The notes below the pieces were generated by a model that saw nothing but the letters and a program-made list of their open reading frames with translations, had not been told where the DNA came from and made no database searches. A DNA stretch of 64,000 nucleotides from RH-AL1 sp965277355 (GTDB lineage Bacteria; Pseudomonadota; Alphaproteobacteria; Rhizobiales; Beijerinckiaceae), in contig CBDICN010000001.1 in NCBI GenBank assembly GCA_965277355.1, positions 1,426,001 through 1,490,000 on the forward strand. Direction: 5' to 3'. Position numbers and translations under genes: made by a program. This document shows positions 1-8,615 of this stretch, one piece after another (position 1 is the first letter of the stretch; each line of letters begins with the position of its first letter).

Positions 1-306
1 TGCCTTCACGGTGAGGTGGACCGTCTTGATCGCGAAGCCGCCGCCGTCCTGCTCGAGTTCCACCTCGGACTTGGCGTCGATGTGGTCCGCGGTGAACCCT
101 TTCTCGCCGAGCAACAGCGACATCGCCATCGCGTAGCAGCTCGCGTGCGCCGCTCCGACCAGTTCCTCGGGGTTGGTGCCGGGCTTCCCCTCGAAGCGGG
201 TATTGAAGCCGTAGGGCCGCTTCTCGATCGCGCCGCTCTTCGTAGACACGGCGCCCTTGCCGTCCTTGAGACCGCCTGCCCACGTGGCCGTACCAAAAGT
301 CTTCAT
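1..306 (-). CDS. OsmC/Ohr-family peroxide-resistance protein (C-terminus beyond window)
   Basis: The minus-strand frame opens with ATG at 306 and runs off the left edge without a stop, giving 102 residues. The start reads MKTFGTATWAGGLKDGKG, and further on come RFEGKPGTNPEELVGAAHA and SCYAMAMSLLL. This is the OsmC signature: a conserved NPEE(L/M) segment followed by AAHA-x-C with the first peroxidatic cysteine. The family reduces organic hydroperoxides with a pair of cysteines; the second lies past the edge and cannot be checked. The gene diverges from rmuC across a 154-base intergenic region. OsmC rather than Ohr is inferred from the short N-terminus. Confidence 0.88.
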   Translation of the reverse strand, partial: MKTFGTATWAGGLKDGKGAVSTKSGAIEKRPYGFNTRFEGKPGTNPEELVGAAHASCYAMAMSLLLGEKGFTADHIDAKSEVELEQDGGGFAIKTVHLTVKA

Positions 307-460
307 TGCTTGTCTCCTTCCGAATGGGGCCGGCTTGCGCCGACGGACCGACGCTAATCCCTCGAAGCGGAGCCGGTTCGAGCCCCTCTCCCGCCAACCC
401 GCGGAAGACAGGCGGTCGTTCCATATATGTTCGCCACCCGAATCGGGCTAGAGTGCCTCG

Positions 461-1642
461 ATGGATCGTACGCTCTTCATCATCGCCGGCACCGCGATCA
501 CGCCGCTCCACATCCTGCTTGCCGGCAGCGGCGCCCTGCTCGTCCTCGTCCTGCTCCTCCTCGTGATGCTGGTGCGCACCGCCCGCGTAGGACGGGATGA
601 GCGCCGGGAAGCGGAGGAACGGGAGGCCGCGCGCCGGCAGGAGCTCGACGCCAGGATGGCGGCGCTGGCGCGCTCCTCCGCGGAGCTGACCGGACGGATG
701 CAGACCGTCGCCGAGGTGTTCGGCACGCGCCAGGCGGATCTGGCGCGGCTCGTCTCCGAGCGGCTTGACGCCGTTGGCCATCGGCTCGGCCAAGGGCTCG
801 ACAGTTCGACGAAGACCTCGACCGAGAACCTGACCAGGCTCAACGAGCGTCTCGCCGTCATCGACGCCGCGCAGAACCGGCTGACGGACCTTACCCGAGA
901 GGTGCTGGGACTCAAGGACATCCTCGCCAACAAGCAGGCCCGCGGCGCCTTCGGCCAGGGCCGGATGGAGGCGATCATCCGCGACGCCCTGCCGTCGGCG
1001 GCCTACGAGTTCCAGTACACGCTGTCGAACCGCTCGCGGCCGGACTGCTGCATCCGCCTGCCCGGCGACGATCGGATGATGGTGGTAGACGCCAAGTTCC
1101 CGCTGGAGGCCTTTTCCGCCCTGAAGCAGGCAGCTGGGGACGAGGCGGCGGTCAAGGCGGCGATGGCTCGCGTGCGCGGCGACGTCGGCCGCCACATCAA
1201 GGATATCGCCGAGCGCTATTTCCTGCCGGGGGAGACCCAGGACATCGCGATCCTGTTCGTGCCGTCGGAATCGCTCTACGCCGAGATCAACGAAACCTTC
1301 GAGGATGTCGTCGCGCGTGCCCACAAGGCCCGCATCATCATCGTCTCGCCCTCGCTCCTGATGATGGCCGTGCAGGTCATGCAGGCGATCGTTCGCGACG
1401 CCCGCGTGCGCGAGCAGGCCCACACGATCCAGACCGAGGTCCGCCTGCTGGTGTCCGACGTGCAGCGCCTGCACGAGCGTATCGGCAAGCTGCAGACCCA
1501 TTTCCGCCAGGTCGGCGAGGACGTCGCCGGCACGCTCACCTCCTCGGAGAAGATCCTCAAGCGCGGCGAGCGCATCGAGGCGATGGATTTCGCCGAGACG
1601 CCACAGAAGGCCGTCGAGGGGTTCGTCAAGGCGGCGGAATGA
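461..1642 (+). CDS. rmuC: DNA recombination protein RmuC family
   Basis: A protein of 393 residues, usual for alphaproteobacterial RmuC. A single N-terminal membrane segment lies at about 17-38. It is followed by a long charged coiled coil (about 45-150) and then the RmuC domain (about 165-370), recognisable by VVDAKFPLEAF, AIRDALP-like and FVPSESLYAEI stretches and a second helical tail. RmuC limits inverted-repeat rearrangements in E. coli and resembles nuclease-fold proteins; its exact reaction is unsettled. The gene stands alone and converges on the MRJP-like gene with a 29-base gap. Confidence 0.93.
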   Translation: MDRTLFIIAGTAITPLHILLAGSGALLVLVLLLLVMLVRTARVGRDERREAEEREAARRQELDARMAALARSSAELTGRMQTVAEVFGTRQADLARLVSERLDAVGHRLGQGLDSSTKTSTENLTRLNERLAVIDAAQNRLTDLTREVLGLKDILANKQARGAFGQGRMEAIIRDALPSAAYEFQYTLSNRSRPDCCIRLPGDDRMMVVDAKFPLEAFSALKQAAGDEAAVKAAMARVRGDVGRHIKDIAERYFLPGETQDIAILFVPSESLYAEINETFEDVVARAHKARIIIVSPSLLMMAVQVMQAIVRDARVREQAHTIQTEVRLLVSDVQRLHERIGKLQTHFRQVGEDVAGTLTSSEKILKRGERIEAMDFAETPQKAVEGFVKAAE

Positions 1643-1671
1643 GCGCGCGAGCGATCGCCTGGCCGCCTCGG

Positions 1672-2796
1672 CTACTTCTCCGGCTTGAAGCTCCACAGCT
1701 CGGTCGGCAGCGCCGCCGGAGCGCCGGCCTTGAAGGACGCGTTGTCCGGGATGTGCGAGGTCGACAGGTAGATCGTGCCGTCCGGCCCCTCGGCGAACGT
1801 GTCGGGCCACACCAGCGTCTTGTCCTGCAAGAGGATCGTCGGCTTGCCGCCGGTCTCCTTCAGATCGCGGACTCGCACGCTGTCGTCCTCCGGCCCGGTC
1901 ACGTACATCTTGCCGTCGTGCCGGCTTATGAGCAGTCCGTCGGCCGGTCCGTTCTCGCCGACGACCTTGATCATGGCGTGCAGAGCCTGCGCCGCCTTAG
2001 GATCGGCGAAGGCCTTCTGCATCGCCGCCGTCGGCAGGCTGTAGAGCGTCTTGCCCTTGATCGCCTGCCAGTACAGCGTCTCGCCGTCGGGCGAGAGCGC
2101 GATCCCGTCGGCGTTGAAGGCGACGCCCTCGCCGTCCGGCTTGCGCAGCGGCTTGCCGTCGTAGGTCACCGTGACGCCCTTGTCGGCCTGCGTCGAGGGA
2201 TCGCCGGCGAGCAGCCGCATGCCCTTGCCGTCCGAAAGCCGGACCACGACCAGCGCGCCGATCGCGCCGGAATCGGTCATATAGGCCCATTTGTCGTCGG
2301 GCGAGAAACGCACGTCGTTGAGGTAAGAGCCCTGGGGCGCCACCTCGTCGCCGAAGTGCAGCACGCGCGTAATCTTGTTGGTGGCGGTGTCGATCTCGAC
2401 GAGCTTGGGGCCGCCTGGAACCCGGAAGGACAGCGCGGGCGCCGCCGGGTCGAGCGCCCAAACGTTGCCGGAATGGTCGGCGACGATCGCCTGCACGCAG
2501 ACGAAATGCTCTTCCGGCGAGACCTTGTCGCGCTTGGCGTTGCGCCAGGCGTTCCACTCCGCGTTGGGATAGGGCACCGCCTTGCCGTCCTTCAACTCGG
2601 CGACCGAGACCTCGGTATCCTCCGTCCAGCGCGGAAAGCTGAGGAAGATGCGACCTTCCTTGTTCACCGTAACGCCGGTGAGTTCGTGGCCGAACCTGGC
2701 GACTTCCTTGAAGGCGGTCTTGGCCTCGGCAGCGAGAGACGCCGTGCCGGCGGTCAGCGCCGCGCCGGTCAGGGCGAGGCGAAGGAGATACGACAT
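1672..2796 (-). CDS. secreted Yellow/major-royal-jelly-protein-like beta-propeller
   Basis: The ATG at 2796 has a GGGAG box just upstream and begins a signal peptide (MSYLLRLALTG...SLAAEA), so the longer frame starting upstream is not used. The mature protein of about 350 residues carries the bacterial MRJP/Yellow features: GRIFLSFPRW, CVQAIVADHSGNVWALDPA, repeated SPDG(E/D) and EGPDGTIYLSTSHI blades. Insect Yellow proteins and their bacterial relatives are propeller proteins related to L-dopachrome conversion. The bacterial substrate is unknown, so only the fold and the periplasmic location are claimed. An SMP-30-like lactonase is the alternative reading. It stands alone between convergent rmuC and the divergent GlsB-type gene. 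Confidence 0.75.
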   Translation of the reverse strand: MSYLLRLALTGAALTAGTASLAAEAKTAFKEVARFGHELTGVTVNKEGRIFLSFPRWTEDTEVSVAELKDGKAVPYPNAEWNAWRNAKRDKVSPEEHFVCVQAIVADHSGNVWALDPAAPALSFRVPGGPKLVEIDTATNKITRVLHFGDEVAPQGSYLNDVRFSPDDKWAYMTDSGAIGALVVVRLSDGKGMRLLAGDPSTQADKGVTVTYDGKPLRKPDGEGVAFNADGIALSPDGETLYWQAIKGKTLYSLPTAAMQKAFADPKAAQALHAMIKVVGENGPADGLLISRHDGKMYVTGPEDDSVRVRDLKETGGKPTILLQDKTLVWPDTFAEGPDGTIYLSTSHIPDNASFKAGAPAALPTELWSFKPEK

Positions 2797-3008
2797 GGAT
2801 GGCTCCCGATATGCGCCGGACCGGCCGGCCGTGTCGCCCGCAAAGCCGCCGCGCCCCAGGGGAGTTCCGACCGGAGTTCCACCTGCCGGGCGGCATGCCG
2901 CCCCCGAGCTGGCGCCGAACGTCTTGCGAAAATAAAGTCGTACGACCTCTCCTGACCGGAACGCCGCAACCAGCCATGCGTCTTCAGGGCGCAATCGGAG
3001 ATCGCGTC

Positions 3009-3302
3009 ATGCATATGTCTGGAGAAAGCCTCCTCGTCATCATCGTGGTCGGCATCATCGCCGGCTGGCTGGCCGGCCTGATCGTGCAAGGCGGCGGCCT
3101 CGGCATCATCGGCGACCTCGTGATCGGCATCGTGGGCGCGTTCATCGGCAACTGGCTGTTCGGCTACTTCCACGTCCACATCGCGTCCGGCATCGTCGGT
3201 GCGATCATCAGCGCCACGGTAGGCGCCGTGATCCTCCTTTTCATCGTCAGGCTGGTGACCGGCGTCGGCGGCTACGGTGGCCGTGTCGGGCGGCGCTGGT
3301 AG
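3009..3302 (+). CDS. GlsB/YeaQ/YmgE-family (transglycosylase-associated) membrane protein
   Basis: A 97-residue protein made almost entirely of three hydrophobic helices separated by glycine-rich turns, with the family pattern IIAGWLAGLIVQGGGLGIIGD and IGIVGAFIGNWLFG near the N-terminus. Two in-frame ATGs (3009 and 3015) are possible; the first is listed. The longer frame from 2799 overlaps the 5' leader of the divergent MRJP-like gene and is not family-like. GlsB-type proteins are small inner-membrane stress proteins of unproven molecular role. The C-terminus is short, glycine- and arginine-rich. Confidence 0.87.
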   Translation: MHMSGESLLVIIVVGIIAGWLAGLIVQGGGLGIIGDLVIGIVGAFIGNWLFGYFHVHIASGIVGAIISATVGAVILLFIVRLVTGVGGYGGRVGRRW

Positions 3303-3929
3303 CTCCATCGCGCCGAACCTTTGAACGGCCGCACCGCCGTTGCCGCCCCAAATTTGCCGTGCGAGCGTTTGTCGCCATCCGCGGCGCGCGACCGGCCCAT
3401 GCCGATGCTGCGGCTCGTCCTCTACGAGTTGCAGGTCAACTTGAAAGCCGGCCGGCTGCCCGAGCGGGAGGGCCAACGGATAACGCTATCTGAGGTTTTC
3501 TCTCGACGCGCTCGAGGCGGCGGAATGCATCTGATGCTCCGTTTGACCGACATCGAAGCCGCCCACGGACCTTGGGGCTCGGCCAACACGAAGCAGCAGC
3601 CCCCGTCGGCGCCCTCTTGAAGGAGCGTCTCGGCGCTGATGCGGGTCCCTTTTCTTACCGTTTACAACTCTTAGCGTTTACAACATTTACACCCGGGGTT
3701 GCATTTCAACTCGGGTCCGCCCTCGATAAACAACTAACATCAGAAGTTTACTTTACGAAACCTGTCTGGCCGCGAAAAGCAACAGCTGTCCGCGTCGTGT
3801 TCGAGCCGGCTGGACTGCTGATAGTGCAAGCCTAATAAGGCTCGCCTGCCGCAGAAACTGAAGCTAGGTTGTGCGGAAGCGCGGAGGCTCTGGCGGCTGC
3901 AGACCGCCGGACTAATCATAAGGACACAG
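3303..3929. other. intergenic region without a convincing gene
   Basis: About 630 bases follow the GlsB-type gene. Open frames here (for example 3321-3620 and 3572-3835) have no recognisable protein family, no good ribosome-binding site and unlike-neighbour composition, so none is called. The stretch around 3650-3760 is conspicuously AT-richer than its surroundings and holds two exact copies of GTTTACAAC at 3660-3668 and 3676-3684, sixteen bases apart start to start. This could be a regulatory or formerly mobile segment; nothing more can be supported. Confidence 0.5.
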
Positions 3930-4106
3930 ATGCCAAGGAAGCCCAATTACGATTTTGAGCGCCGCGAGCGAGAGAAGGCGAAGGCCGAAAAGCTCGCGGC
4001 GAAAGCCAAGGCGAGGGACGAGCGCAATGTGGACGAAGGGGTGCCTTCAGAAGATGAGGCAACGGAGAGACCCGACGCTAAGGATCAACCCGACGATGCG
4101 AACTAA
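3930..4106 (+). CDS. 58-residue charge-polarised small protein
   Basis: An ATG at 3930 follows an AAGGA box by six bases and gives 58 codons ending in TAA. The protein starts MPRKPNYDFERRERE and is split by charge. Residues 1-33 are rich in Lys, Arg and Ala and look helical. Residues 34-58 are rich in Asp and Glu (PSEDEATERPDAKDQPDD). Short proteins beginning MPRKPNYDFERRER are, from memory, common in Bradyrhizobium-like Hyphomicrobiales and have no assigned function. The gene is monocistronic and too short for many gene finders. Confidence 0.7.
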   Translation: MPRKPNYDFERREREKAKAEKLAAKAKARDERNVDEGVPSEDEATERPDAKDQPDDAN

Positions 4107-4320
4107 CACCTCGAGAGGCCCTTTTACAAGGCGCACCGCTAAGCCTTCAGCTCTACGCGCTCGATTGTACTCCGCGCTCGAAAACGGCCTGGGCTGCGGC
4201 GCGCTTATTGAAGCGCGGAAGCGCCACGTCTTGGCCGAGGCCTGCTGATCGGCACCTGCGAGCGGGCGTAAAGCCGAGGCGCCGAGTCAGAACCCTGTGC
4301 GGATGCTACTGTCGATCCGG

Positions 4321-4512
4321 TTATCCCGATGCCGGATCGCGCGGGGTCCGCGACGGTCGATCCGGCCGAGGTGATTTGGCCCGTGCGAATTCCGGCGCTG
4401 CCTTTCCGCGGCGGGTAGCTTGGGTCATGGCTTGTTTTTGGGCGCGGCAGATACCGGCGTTGGAGGTCGGCGTCAGCGCCGCGGCCAAGATCAGCAACGG
4501 AAATCTCCGCAT
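4321..4512 (-). CDS. small putative secreted protein downstream of chrA pair
   Basis: A 63-residue frame starts at ATG 4512 with a perfect GGAGG five bases upstream (4518-4522). An in-frame ATG at 4524 lacks that spacing. Residues 1-18 form a signal peptide (MRRFPLLILAAALTPTSNA), followed by a basic, proline-rich tail. The RBS lies just beyond the stop of the second chromate transporter gene, so the gene looks like the last member of that operon. I do not recognise a family. The ending is compositionally plain and the frame could be partly spurious. Confidence 0.45.
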   Translation of the reverse strand: MRRFPLLILAAALTPTSNAGICRAQKQAMTQATRRGKAAPEFARAKSPRPDRPSRTPRDPASG

Positions 4513-4525
4513 ACGGTCCTCCATG

Positions 4526-5053
4526 TCACGTGCCGCCGAAGAGCACGCCGATCGCGCCTCCGGCAGCCACCACCACGAGGGGATTGATCTTGGTGGCGAT
4601 GAGCAGCACGCCGGCCGCGATCGTCATCGACCATGCCGCCGCGTTGTGATCGATCCCTCGTGCGACGATGAACCCCGCCGCGGCGACGAGACCGACCCCA
4701 ATTGGCGACAGGCCATGCTCGAAAGCATCGTGCCACCACGACTTGCCTGATTTCAGCCAGAAGCGCGTGACGATCCAGGCCAGAATGCTCGCGGGCACGG
4801 TCATGGCGACGGTCGCCAGCAGGGCGCCGGAGACGCCGTCGGCCTTGTACCCCAGCAGCGTCACCAGCATCGTGCTCGGGCCAGGCGTGACCTGCGCGAT
4901 CGCGAAACTATCGGCGAACTGCCGGTCGGTCAGCCAGCCGTACTGGTCAACCGTCTTCAGCTGTAATTGCGGCACGATGGCGTTGGTGCCGCCGAACGCG
5001 AGTAGCGAAGCGGCGCCGAATACAGACGCGATAGGGAGGAGACGATCGCTCAT
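4526..5053 (-). CDS. chrA: chromate transporter, CHR-domain subunit 2
   Basis: A 175-residue single CHR domain with about six membrane segments. The first helix contains LLAFGGTNAIVPQLQ, then QFADSFAIAQVTPGPSTML with the family's PGP motif. ATG 5053 overlaps the preceding gene's TGA as ATGA, which fixes the start and implies translational coupling. Single-domain CHR proteins work as pairs of opposite orientation that export chromate, equivalent to the two halves of a full-length ChrA. In this non-metal context the true anion could differ (sulfate- or chromate-like). Confidence 0.88.
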   Translation of the reverse strand: MSDRLLPIASVFGAASLLAFGGTNAIVPQLQLKTVDQYGWLTDRQFADSFAIAQVTPGPSTMLVTLLGYKADGVSGALLATVAMTVPASILAWIVTRFWLKSGKSWWHDAFEHGLSPIGVGLVAAAGFIVARGIDHNAAAWSMTIAAGVLLIATKINPLVVVAAGGAIGVLFGGT

Positions 5054-5643
5054 CCGGGTCCATGGCGCCGCCACGCCCAAAGAAAGCCGGCCGGTCCAAG
5101 GATCGCGACGATCAGCCAGAGCGGCGTGCGCACGACAACGGACAGGCTGAACGTGGCCGCGCCGAGCAGCATGGGGACAACCGAGGTCAAGGTCTTCGAG
5201 CCCTGGCGCCAGGCGACGGACAAGGTCAAGCCCGCCGCCGCCGCGCTCATCCCCGACAGTCCATGCTGGAGAGCCGGCACCTGCTTGAAGCGAAGGTAAA
5301 GCGACCCGACAGCGAGCGCCGCGAGCGCCGGCATCGCGATCAGGCCGAACACGGCGGCCGCCGCACCGATCGCACCACGCAGCCTGGTTCCAACGAAGAC
5401 CGCCATGTTGATCTGATTGGCGCCCGGCAGGATCCCGCAGATGGTGGTGGCGGCAAGGTACTCCTCCTCGCTCAGCCATTTTTTCTCGCTGACGATCATC
5501 TGACGCGACCAGGCCCCGAGTCCGCCGCCGAAGCTCTCGAAAGCGACCTTGTTGAAGGCGAGCGCGATCGTCACGACGCTCGCGCGCGCTGGCTCGTCCT
5601 CCTTGCGACGCGGCTCCGGCAGAACATCGCCCGGATCACTCAT
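5050..5643 (-). CDS. chrA: chromate transporter, CHR-domain subunit 1
   Basis: This 197-residue CHR domain starts at ATG 5643, overlapping the last codons of the upstream PLD-like gene by eight bases, so the frame beginning further upstream is rejected. The conserved blocks AFESFGGGLGAWSRQMIV, ICGILPGANQINMAVFVG and a C-terminal LWLIVAILGPAGFLWAW helix are visible. An N-terminal cytoplasmic stretch of about 30 charged residues precedes the first helix. Together with the next gene it makes up a split two-subunit ChrA transporter of the inner membrane. Confidence 0.9.
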   Translation of the reverse strand: MSDPGDVLPEPRRKEDEPARASVVTIALAFNKVAFESFGGGLGAWSRQMIVSEKKWLSEEEYLAATTICGILPGANQINMAVFVGTRLRGAIGAAAAVFGLIAMPALAALAVGSLYLRFKQVPALQHGLSGMSAAAAGLTLSVAWRQGSKTLTSVVPMLLGAATFSLSVVVRTPLWLIVAILGPAGFLWAWRRHGPG

Positions 5644-6661
5644 GCACCAGCGACGCGTTTCTCGCGAGGGCGTCATCGAGCTCCGCTTCGATCGCCGCGG
5701 CCAGGTCGAACGTCAAGGGATCAGGCGCATCGTAGTGCCTGGCTTTCGTCCAGTCGGCTTTGAACTGCTCGAGTAGCTGGCGAACGGCGACTTCGTCATC
5801 GAGGACAACGCCGAGTTCCCTGCGCACGTCGTAGGCATGGCTGTCTATGTTCATCGATCCGACCATCGCCTGGGCATCGTCAGAAATCAACATCTTGGCA
5901 TGGAGCCTGAGATGACGCTGGCGGCGGACATGAACCCCGGCGTCCGCCAGGATGCGCAGGCTGCTGAAGGTCGCGATGATGTCGCGGTCGCTGATACCGT
6001 GATGGCCGCCGCAGAGAAGGCGGACGTGGACCTTGCGCTTCCGCGCGGACAGCACGCGTTCGAGGATGACCGGATCGTCGAACTTAGGATGCTGCAGAAA
6101 GAGCCTTTGGTGCGCGCCGTCGATGAAGGCGGCGACGACCTGCCGCGCGTTGAGGTTGCTCCAGGCCAACGGACTGTCATCACGCGCCGCGAACGTGCCC
6201 TCCGACCAATCGGCATCGAAGCAGGCCACGATCTCGTCGATAATCGAGGGTTTCTCGATCAGGAGGCCGTAATCGCGCGTGCCGGTGAAATACTTGTCGA
6301 CGAAGTTAAAGGTCGCGATCAGCGCGATCCGGCCGTCGATCACCATAGACTTCTCGTGCGTCACGGCGAAATGGCTATTCGTCCATCGCACGTCGACGCG
6401 ATGGTCGCGCATCGTGTCGTATGTTTCATCGTTGGGGCGCGTGCCCGTCGATCGCACCGGGTTCAACAACAGCCTCACCGCGACGCCGCGAGCGCTCGCA
6501 TCGAGTACCGCGGCGACAAGCTCGGGGCTGTCAAAAGAAAAGATTTTCAGAAGGAGAGAATGTCGTGCCTGATCGATCAGTCGGCGTACCGAGACGACCC
6601 CGTCCCGAGGCATGATGAGGACGCGAGACACCTGTTTCAGCGCGGGATGGTTCATGATCAC
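5636..6661 (-). CDS. phospholipase D-like / cardiolipin synthase-like protein
   Basis: A 341-residue protein with two intact HKD motifs: H102-x-K104-x4-D109 (HEKSMVID) and H254-x-K256-x4-D261 (HAKMLISDD), each followed by the usual GS/F-N segment (ATFNF, GSMN). This is the bacterial PLD superfamily architecture used for cardiolipin synthesis or phosphodiester hydrolysis. There is no signal peptide or transmembrane anchor, unlike ClsA, so it resembles a soluble ClsB/ClsC-type or PLD-like enzyme. It shares an operon with the chromate pair, its stop being overlapped by the chrA start, which gives no obvious functional link. Confidence 0.87.
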   Translation of the reverse strand: MIMNHPALKQVSRVLIMPRDGVVSVRRLIDQARHSLLLKIFSFDSPELVAAVLDASARGVAVRLLLNPVRSTGTRPNDETYDTMRDHRVDVRWTNSHFAVTHEKSMVIDGRIALIATFNFVDKYFTGTRDYGLLIEKPSIIDEIVACFDADWSEGTFAARDDSPLAWSNLNARQVVAAFIDGAHQRLFLQHPKFDDPVILERVLSARKRKVHVRLLCGGHHGISDRDIIATFSSLRILADAGVHVRRQRHLRLHAKMLISDDAQAMVGSMNIDSHAYDVRRELGVVLDDEVAVRQLLEQFKADWTKARHYDAPDPLTFDLAAAIEAELDDALARNASLVHE

Positions 6662-6782
6662 CTGAAACTGGCATCCAGCAACGCGGGGGCCTCACGCAGA
6701 ACGACGACCCGAACCGCTGAAGCCCACGCTTACAGGTAGGATGATCGCCTCGCCCGGTCTAGTCGAAGCGAGGCGAACCCTC

Positions 6783-6941
6783 TTAGAACACCTTGTGGCC
6801 CGGCATATGCTCGCCGTGCTTGTGCTGCTTCTTGTAGACTTTGTTGGAGGAGCTGTGGTTTGGACCCGCGAAAGCGGATGAGGTCATGATCAGCATGAAG
6901 CATGCGGCGAACCCGGCCAAAGCACCTGTGAGCTTGTACAT
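6783..6941 (-). CDS. 52-residue secreted His/Lys-rich peptide
   Basis: ATG 6941 follows an AAGGGA box by six bases and opens a 52-codon frame ending in TAA. Residues 1-25 form a clear signal peptide ending TSSAFA. The mature part of about 27 residues is rich in Ser, Lys and His (NHSSSNKVYKKQHKHGEHM), followed by PGHKVF. The histidine spacing suggests a possible metal-binding or surface peptide, but this is inference and I know no family. It sits alone between the PLD-like gene and the aminotransferase, all on the minus strand. Confidence 0.55.
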   Translation of the reverse strand: MYKLTGALAGFAACFMLIMTSSAFAGPNHSSSNKVYKKQHKHGEHMPGHKVF

Positions 6942-7218
6942 GACAAATCCCTTATTTCATCATTTCGATCCACGTTTGTTGCAAGAATCGGCTCGACGGG
7001 CAAGAGTGCCTTCCGACGCTGGCCGACATCCCGCTTCTTAGGGTTACTCTCCATCTACTGCCAGCAAGTTCTCGCTTTCAGCTAGGAGTGTTCGGGACGG
7101 AGCGTTAGCCGAGCGGTACGCCCTACTCCCGCGCGACGTCCGAGGCCGTTGAGCGTGCATCGGCCTCGTAGAGGGAGACCGTCATCGTTTGCCTTCCAAC
7201 AAGCATGCGAGATCGCCC

Positions 7219-8439
7219 TCAAGCTTCCCGCGCCAGCCTCACGACGTTGTGGAGGCTGCCCTCGGAGGCGTCCATCAGCTTTTTGAAGCCACGCGCGGCT
7301 TGGCGAATGCGCTGCTCGTTTTCGACGAGCGCGAGGCGGATGAAGCCTTCGCCGTGCTCGCCGAAGCCGATGCCCGGCGCGACCGCGACCTCGGCCTTCT
7401 CGATCATCAGCTTGGAGAATTCGAGCGAGCCGAGATGGGCGAAGCGCTCAGGCACCGGTGCCCAGGCGAACATCGAGGCGCGCGGCGCCGGGATCGTCCA
7501 ACCGGCCTTGCCGAAGGTCTCGACCATCACGTCGCGGCGCTTCTTGTAGATTGCCCGCATCTCGTGGATGCAATCATCGGGGCCGTTGAGAGCCGCCGAG
7601 GCCGCGACCTGCACCGGCGTGTAGGCACCGTAATCGAGGTAGGATTTCACCCGCGTCAGCGCCGAGATTAGCCGCTCGTTGCCAACCGCGAAGCCGATTC
7701 GCCAGCCGGCCATCGAATAGGTCTTCGACATCGAGGTGAACTCGATCGTGCGCTCGAGCGCGCCCTCGACCTGCAACACGGAGGGTGGCGGATCGTCGTC
7801 GAAGTAGAGCTCGGCGTAAGCCAGATCGGAGAGGATGAAGATCTCGTGCTTGCGGGCGAACTGCACGAGGTCCTTGTAGAAGTCGAGCGAGGCGACGAGC
7901 GCCGTCGGGTTCGACGGATAGCACACCACCACCGCGATCGGCTTGGGAATCGAGTGCACCACCGCTCGCTCGAGAAGCCTGAAGAAGTTGGCGGTCGGAT
8001 CGGCCGGAATCGAGCGCACCGCGCCACCTGCCATCAGGAAGCCGAAGGCGTGGATCGGGTAGGAAGGGTCCGGCACCAGGACGACGTCTCCCGGTGCGGT
8101 GATCGCTTGCGCGACGTTGGCGAAGCCCTCCTTCGAACCCAAGGTGGCCACAACCTGCGTCTCGGAATTGAGGGTGACCCCGAATCGGCGCTTGTAGTAC
8201 GCAGCCTGTGCCTTGCGCAGCCCCGGGATGCCGCGCGAGGTCGAGTAGCGGTCGATGTGCGGCTTGCTCAGCGTCTCCACGAGCTTGTCCTTGACGTGCT
8301 GCGGCGCGTCAAGATCAGGATTTCCCATACCGAGATCGATGATGTCAGCTCCCGCCTTGCGCGCGGTCGCCTTGAGGCGATTGACCTCCTCGAAGACGTA
8401 GGGCGGCAAGCGCTGGATGCGGTGGAACTGCGGGTTCAT
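7219..8439 (-). CDS. alaC: AlaC-type class I/II aminotransferase (glutamate-pyruvate)
   Basis: A 406-residue PLP enzyme. The N-terminus RIQRLPPYVFEEVNRLKA and DIIDLGMGNPDLDAPQHV match the AlaC subgroup. PLP-site motifs follow in order: LGSKEGFANV, YPSNPTA (phosphate/PLP contact), SDLAYAELYF, and the Schiff-base lysine in SMSKTYSMAGWRIGF. It most likely interconverts alanine and pyruvate with 2-oxoglutarate/glutamate. The related LL-diaminopimelate aminotransferase is the main alternative. In many alphaproteobacteria alaC precedes a homoserine dehydrogenase; here it is followed only by small genes. Confidence 0.87.
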   Translation of the reverse strand: MNPQFHRIQRLPPYVFEEVNRLKATARKAGADIIDLGMGNPDLDAPQHVKDKLVETLSKPHIDRYSTSRGIPGLRKAQAAYYKRRFGVTLNSETQVVATLGSKEGFANVAQAITAPGDVVLVPDPSYPIHAFGFLMAGGAVRSIPADPTANFFRLLERAVVHSIPKPIAVVVCYPSNPTALVASLDFYKDLVQFARKHEIFILSDLAYAELYFDDDPPPSVLQVEGALERTIEFTSMSKTYSMAGWRIGFAVGNERLISALTRVKSYLDYGAYTPVQVAASAALNGPDDCIHEMRAIYKKRRDVMVETFGKAGWTIPAPRASMFAWAPVPERFAHLGSLEFSKLMIEKAEVAVAPGIGFGEHGEGFIRLALVENEQRIRQAARGFKKLMDASEGSLHNVVRLAREA

Positions 8440-8615
8440 AGCCGGTGGAAATCCTGGTTGGGCGACAGTCGCGAGACAGCAAGATCTTTAATGGGGTCGC
8501 TCGCGTGGGTCTTATCTTATTTTTCCCGAACGGGGCAAAGCTTAGCGGTGCGGATCATGCTCCGCTCCCGCCTGGCGGCTACTCGGTGCCCCTCGTCGGC
8601 TGCGCGCCGGCGACC

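Noticed and set aside
370..393. tRNA-3'-end-like sequence GGTTCGAGCCCC...CGCCA in the OsmC-rmuC gap
   Set aside because: The T-arm bases on either side of TTCGAGC do not pair and no matching acceptor or anticodon arm lies upstream, so it is neither a tRNA nor a convincing att site.
3321..3835. Two plus-strand frames of 87-99 codons after the GlsB-type gene
   Set aside because: No family, no good RBS, and amino-acid composition unlike real proteins of this genome.
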